Assembly (NCBI GenBank): GCA_016234205.1
Contig: JACRGN010000279.1
Location: 1-7,781, forward strand
Origin: Nitrospinota bacterium
GTDB taxonomy: Bacteria; Nitrospinota; Nitrospinia; UBA9942
DNA length: 7,781 nucleotides
Direction of reading: 5' to 3'
The notes below the pieces were generated by a model. It was not told the DNA's origin and made no database searches. It saw only the letters and a program-made list of their open reading frames with translations. Position 1 is the first letter of the stretch. The number at the start of each line of letters is the position of its first letter. This document shows, in pieces, positions 5,652 through 7,781 of this stretch. The position numbers and the translations under genes were made by a program.

Positions 5652-5824
5652 TATTCTTCACCTCCTCTTTTTATGATAAAAGCAATAATCCATAATGTCG
5701 TTCCTATAAAGAACACAAAGGAAGCACCTATAAAAGCTTTTTGTTCTATTAACATAGTTATAACAGAGGCAATAATAAGACCGATTGACAGATCCTTTAT
5801 GCTTTCTACTATAAAATCTCTCAT
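5651..5824 (-). CDS. 57-aa two-helix membrane protein
   Basis: The frame encodes a 57-aa protein with a short charged start (MRDFIVESIKD), a first helix (about LSIGLIIASVITMLI, 12-26), a short EQK loop, a second helix (about FIGASFVFFIGTTLWIIAFI, 31-50) and the tail IKRGGEE. I do not recognise the family. The tail coding sequence doubles as the Shine-Dalgarno of the next gene, and its TAA overlaps the ATG of the 34-aa protein, so they form a coupled pair. There is no Shine-Dalgarno before the ATG, and an in-frame TAG lies just upstream. A promoter-like TTGATT-N17-TATAGT ends 9 bp before the ATG, which would yield a nearly leaderless mRNA. The start is therefore plausible but not secure. Confidence 0.62.
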   Translation of the reverse strand: MRDFIVESIKDLSIGLIIASVITMLIEQKAFIGASFVFFIGTTLWIIAFIIKRGGEE

Positions 5825-5832
5825 TGTTAGTA

Positions 5833-5861
5833 ACTATATATCTTTTGAGGCTAAAAATCAA
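5833..5861 (-). promoter_or_regulatory. Predicted promoter giving a near-leaderless mRNA for the 57/34-aa pair
   Basis: On the minus strand TTGATT (5861-5856), a 17-nt spacer and TATAGT (5838-5833) place the start of transcription at about 5826, only 1-2 nt before the ATG at 5824. That fits the missing ribosome binding site. The -10 hexamer is identical to the one upstream of the 119-aa gene. Confidence 0.5.
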
Positions 5862-5862
5862 T

Positions 5863-5920
5863 ATGACTAAACCTGTATGACTAAACCTGTATATTTATTT
5901 GACATGTATATTTATTTGAC
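5863..5920. repeat. Two adjoining direct-repeat pairs between the divergent small-protein and hflK genes
   Basis: ATGACTAAACCTGT is repeated exactly head-to-tail (5863-5876, 5877-5890). Directly after it, GTATATTTATTTGAC appears twice with a 2-bp gap (5889-5903, 5906-5920). Each unit carries TGAC. The second pair contains TTGACA (5899-5904) with TATAAG 19 bp later, a weak plus-strand promoter candidate for hflK. The repeats could be operator sites or slippage products. Confidence 0.7.
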
Positions 5921-5978
5921 TTTTATAAGAATCTGTATAAGACTGAAATACAAATTAAAGAACAAAGACTTTATTTTA

Positions 5979-6039
5979 GACAGGATATACAGGATAAAAA
6001 ATATTCAAAAATTAATCCTGTTAATCCTGTCAAGTTTTT
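5979..6039 (+). terminator. Terminator-like stem-loop of ACAGGAT units upstream of hflK
   Basis: The arms 5979-5995 and 6015-6031 pair at 15 of 17 positions (GACAGGAT...ACAGGAT against ATCCTGT..ATCCTGTC), followed on the plus strand by AAG and T5 (6035-6039). No plus-strand gene ends upstream, so it is either a mobile 'stuttered' repeat or a leader element that could attenuate hflKC if transcription starts near 5930. A TATAAT at 6039-6044 just after it lacks a good -35. Confidence 0.55.
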
Positions 6040-6075
6040 ATAATTTCCTATACTTTTAAAAAGGGAGGGATTTAT

Positions 6076-7134
6076 ATGGCATGGCAAGATGATTTTCAGA
6101 TGAAAAAGGGCCCTGGAGGGCAGTATGAAATGCCTCAGTTTAAGATTCCAAAGATAAACCTGCCAAAGATAAGCTTCTCTGCATCCCTGATTATATTCAT
6201 TATCATAATCCTCTGGCTGGTATTTGGCGGATACTATATTGTAGAGCCTGATGAGAAGGGGGTTGTCTTAAGATTCGGCAGTTATGTCAGGACTACCGAT
6301 TCGGGATTTCATCTGAAATTTCCCCCGCCTATAGAGAAGGTCTATACACCAAAGGTTACAGAGGTTAAAAGGACAGAGGTAGGATTTCGGATTGAAGACC
6401 CTGGTCCCCCGGCAAGATACAGGGATGCCCTTGAGGAATCCCTTATGCTGACAGGGGATGAAAATATAATTGACCTTGATGTCGTCGCACAATACAAGAT
6501 AATAGACCCTGTCAAGTATCTTTTTAATGTAAGGGGGCCTGCCGCTACTGTAAAGGCTGCTGCCGAGGCTGCAATAAGGGAGATTATAGGCAAATACAAG
6601 ATAGACGAGGCGCTGACTGAAGGCAAATTTATGATTCAGGAGGAGACGAGGCTTTTGCTCCAGAAAATACTGGACAGATATGATTCGGGCCTCCAGATAG
6701 TAGCCCTTCAGCTTCAGGATGTCCATCCCCCGCAGCAGGTGAGGGATTCATTTAAGGATGTAGCAAGTGCAATGGAGGATAAGAATAGATTAATAAATGA
6801 GTCGCAGGGATACAGAAATTCAATAATACCCGAGACAAGGGGAAAGGCATCCCAGATTATAAAAGTGGCAGAGGGTTATAAAGAAGAGAGGATAAACCAT
6901 GCGAAGGGTGACGCAGAGAAGTTTACATCCATACTGCAAGAATACCGCAAGGCAAGGGATGTAACAAGGAAGAGGCTCTACATAGAGACAATGGAAGAGG
7001 TTCTCACAGGTATAGATAAATATATTATTGAAGGAAAGACATCAGGTGTTCTCCCGCTTTTACCTCTGGACACCCTGAAACAGGTTCAAGGGAGGAGTCA
7101 AGCAAGGGTTCAGGGAAAGGAGGAAAAGCCATGA
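6076..7134 (+). CDS. hflK: HflK, FtsH protease modulator (SPFH/band 7 protein)
   Basis: The 352-aa product is HflK, which with HflC forms the large SPFH membrane complex that surrounds and tunes the FtsH protease. A short Gly/Pro/Lys N-terminus (1-35) precedes one membrane helix (about 36-55, rich in Ile with GGYYIVEPDEKGVVLRFG at its end). The SPFH domain follows with SGFHLKFPPPIEKV (76-89), DENIIDLDVVAQYKI (128-142), VKAAAEAAIREIIGK (159-173) and LQLQDVHPPQQVRDSFKDV (211-229), then a helical region with NRLINESQGYRNSIIPE (237-253) and AEGYKEERINHAKGDAEKF (265-283). The cytoplasmic N-terminus is shorter than the Gly-rich one in E. coli. GGGAGGG (6063-6069) supports the ATG. The last 20 or so residues (DTLKQVQG...) are coded by repeat-like DNA. 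The stop overlaps the hflC start by 4 nt. Confidence 0.96.
   Translation: MAWQDDFQMKKGPGGQYEMPQFKIPKINLPKISFSASLIIFIIIILWLVFGGYYIVEPDEKGVVLRFGSYVRTTDSGFHLKFPPPIEKVYTPKVTEVKRTEVGFRIEDPGPPARYRDALEESLMLTGDENIIDLDVVAQYKIIDPVKYLFNVRGPAATVKAAAEAAIREIIGKYKIDEALTEGKFMIQEETRLLLQKILDRYDSGLQIVALQLQDVHPPQQVRDSFKDVASAMEDKNRLINESQGYRNSIIPETRGKASQIIKVAEGYKEERINHAKGDAEKFTSILQEYRKARDVTRKRLYIETMEEVLTGIDKYIIEGKTSGVLPLLPLDTLKQVQGRSQARVQGKEEKP
7073..7115 (+). repeat. CCCTGAA/TTCAGGG inverted repeat inside the hflK 3' end
   Basis: CCCTGAA (7073-7079) pairs with TTCAGGG (7109-7115), and a second near-copy TTCAAGGG sits at 7085-7092. The stretch reads like the 'CACCCTGAAACAAGTTCAGGGTG' family of intergenic palindromes that I recall from many bacterial genomes, here translated as the tail DTLKQVQG of HflK. 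It may be an eroded repeat inserted near the end of the gene. Confidence 0.4.
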
Positions 7135-7781
7135 AAAAAATTCTATTATTGCTCATCGGGGCATTTTTAATATTCTTTCTCTTTTTAAATCCTTTTTTTA
7201 TTGTATATCAGACCCAGCAGGTGATATTAACCCAACTGGGCAAACCGATGAAAACAATCTATGAGCCCGGACTCTATTTCAAGGTTCCAATGCTGCAGGA
7301 GACCCGTTACTTTGACAACAGACTATTAGATTATGATGCCTCACCTGCCGAGATACTCACAAAGGATAAAAAGAACCTCGTTGTAGATAACTATGCAAAA
7401 TGGAGGATAAATGACCCGTTAAAGCTCATGCTCACTGTAAAAGATGAGATAGGTGCACAGGCAAGGCTTGATGATATAATTTATTCCGAACTGAGGATAG
7501 AGCTTGGAAGACATACACTCCATGAGGTATTGTCAGAGACGAGGGGAGAGATAATGGAGACAGTAACAAAGAGGACCAATGAAAAATTTATTGATTACGG
7601 CATAGAGGTAAGGGATGTGAGGATAAAGCGTGCCGATCTGCCAACTGAGAATGCAAAGGCAATATACGGCAGGATGCAGGCAGAGAGGGACAGGATTGCA
7701 AAACAGTATCGCTCTGAAGGGTCGGAGGAGGCAACGAAGATAAGGGCGGAGACTGACAGAGAGAAGGTTGTGCTTCTGGCA
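7131..7781 (+). CDS. hflC: HflC, FtsH protease modulator (SPFH/band 7 protein), 3' end outside window
   Basis: The first 217 codons are visible and the frame is open at the right edge; HflC is usually about 280-330 aa. The protein starts MKKILLLLIGAFLIFFLFLN, a signal-anchor helix (about 4-24). It continues with IVYQTQQVILTQLGKP, YEPGLYFKVPMLQETRYFDN and DKKNLVVDNYAKWRINDP, the HflC-type SPFH core, then GIEVRDVRIKRADLPTEN. The conserved helix ERDRIAKQYRSEGSEEATK and IRAETDREK, diagnostic of HflC, follows. Its partner is HflK from the overlapping upstream gene (ATGA, 7131-7134). AAGGAGG (7117-7123) lies 7 nt before the ATG, so it can be initiated independently as well as by coupling. Together they form the periplasm-facing HflKC cage around FtsH. 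Confidence 0.95.
   Translation, partial: MKKILLLLIGAFLIFFLFLNPFFIVYQTQQVILTQLGKPMKTIYEPGLYFKVPMLQETRYFDNRLLDYDASPAEILTKDKKNLVVDNYAKWRINDPLKLMLTVKDEIGAQARLDDIIYSELRIELGRHTLHEVLSETRGEIMETVTKRTNEKFIDYGIEVRDVRIKRADLPTENAKAIYGRMQAERDRIAKQYRSEGSEEATKIRAETDREKVVLLA

Noticed and set aside
5658..5861. 67-codon minus-strand frame overlapping the 57-aa gene
   Set aside because: Its product is rich in Cys, Tyr and Arg with no membrane pattern or ribosome binding site. The alternative frame gives a clean two-helix protein coupled to the next gene.
5304..5870. 188-codon plus-strand open frame
   Set aside because: It has no ribosome binding site, its composition is erratic, and it runs antisense across two well-supported small membrane-protein frames and the 5' end of the 119-aa gene.
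5877..6059. 60-codon plus-strand frame before hflK
   Set aside because: It starts inside a tandem repeat, crosses the terminator-like stem-loop and is low-complexity Ile/Tyr/Lys translation of AT-rich DNA.
1..7781. CRISPR array, tRNA, rRNA or insertion sequence
   Set aside because: No regularly spaced repeats, cloverleaf, rRNA motif or transposase was seen on either strand; the repeats present are short inverted or two-copy tandem types.

Overview
The window reads as chromosomal DNA of an uncultured, fairly AT-rich Gram-negative-type bacterium. HflK/HflC and a cardiolipin-synthase-like enzyme are bacterial. The S-adenosylmethionine synthetase is the archaeal-type enzyme, which only some bacterial lineages carry. 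Core genes strongly prefer ATA for Ile and AGG/AGA for Arg (19 of 21 Arg codons in hflK). Together with the many 'stuttered' intergenic stem-loops this recalls Nitrospirota- or deltaproteobacteria-like metagenome genomes, but that placement is an inference.

Left part (1-2693), all minus strand: the start of an NYN-domain (LabA/DUF88-like) protein, an HKD phospholipase D/cardiolipin synthase-family enzyme, and archaeal-type methionine adenosyltransferase. Imperfect inverted repeats built from 6-9 bp units fill the gaps between them. One of these looks like a terminator between mat and the HKD gene.

Middle (2694-3560): a divergent promoter region, then a plus-strand toxin-antitoxin pair (DUF433 antitoxin, DUF5615 PIN-like toxin). 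The pair has a near-consensus promoter, a perfect 12-bp tandem repeat just upstream of the -35 box, and an arginine codon preference unlike the host genes. It is probably a horizontally acquired module.

Accessory cassette (3719-5824), minus strand: two tiny membrane proteins (57 and 34 aa, translationally coupled), a 119-aa membrane protein with a strong promoter, and a secreted protein with a C-terminal formylglycine-generating-enzyme-like (C-type lectin fold) domain. The last ~120 bp of that gene look like the variable region of a diversity-generating retroelement (DGR). GC jumps from about 32% to 65%, half of the codons become NNC, and every position where this family usually carries Asn holds Tyr, Ser, Thr, Phe, Arg or Leu. 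The catalytic cysteines of true FGE are absent. No reverse transcriptase or template repeat lies in the window, so the element would have to act from elsewhere. The 5' end of the same gene carries an apparent 1-bp frameshift in a poly-A tract, inside an otherwise perfect signal peptide behind a strong ribosome binding site.

Right part (6076-7781), plus strand: hflK and the 5' two thirds of hflC, overlapping by 4 nt. They encode the SPFH membrane complex that modulates FtsH. They are preceded by tandem repeats and a terminator-like stem-loop.
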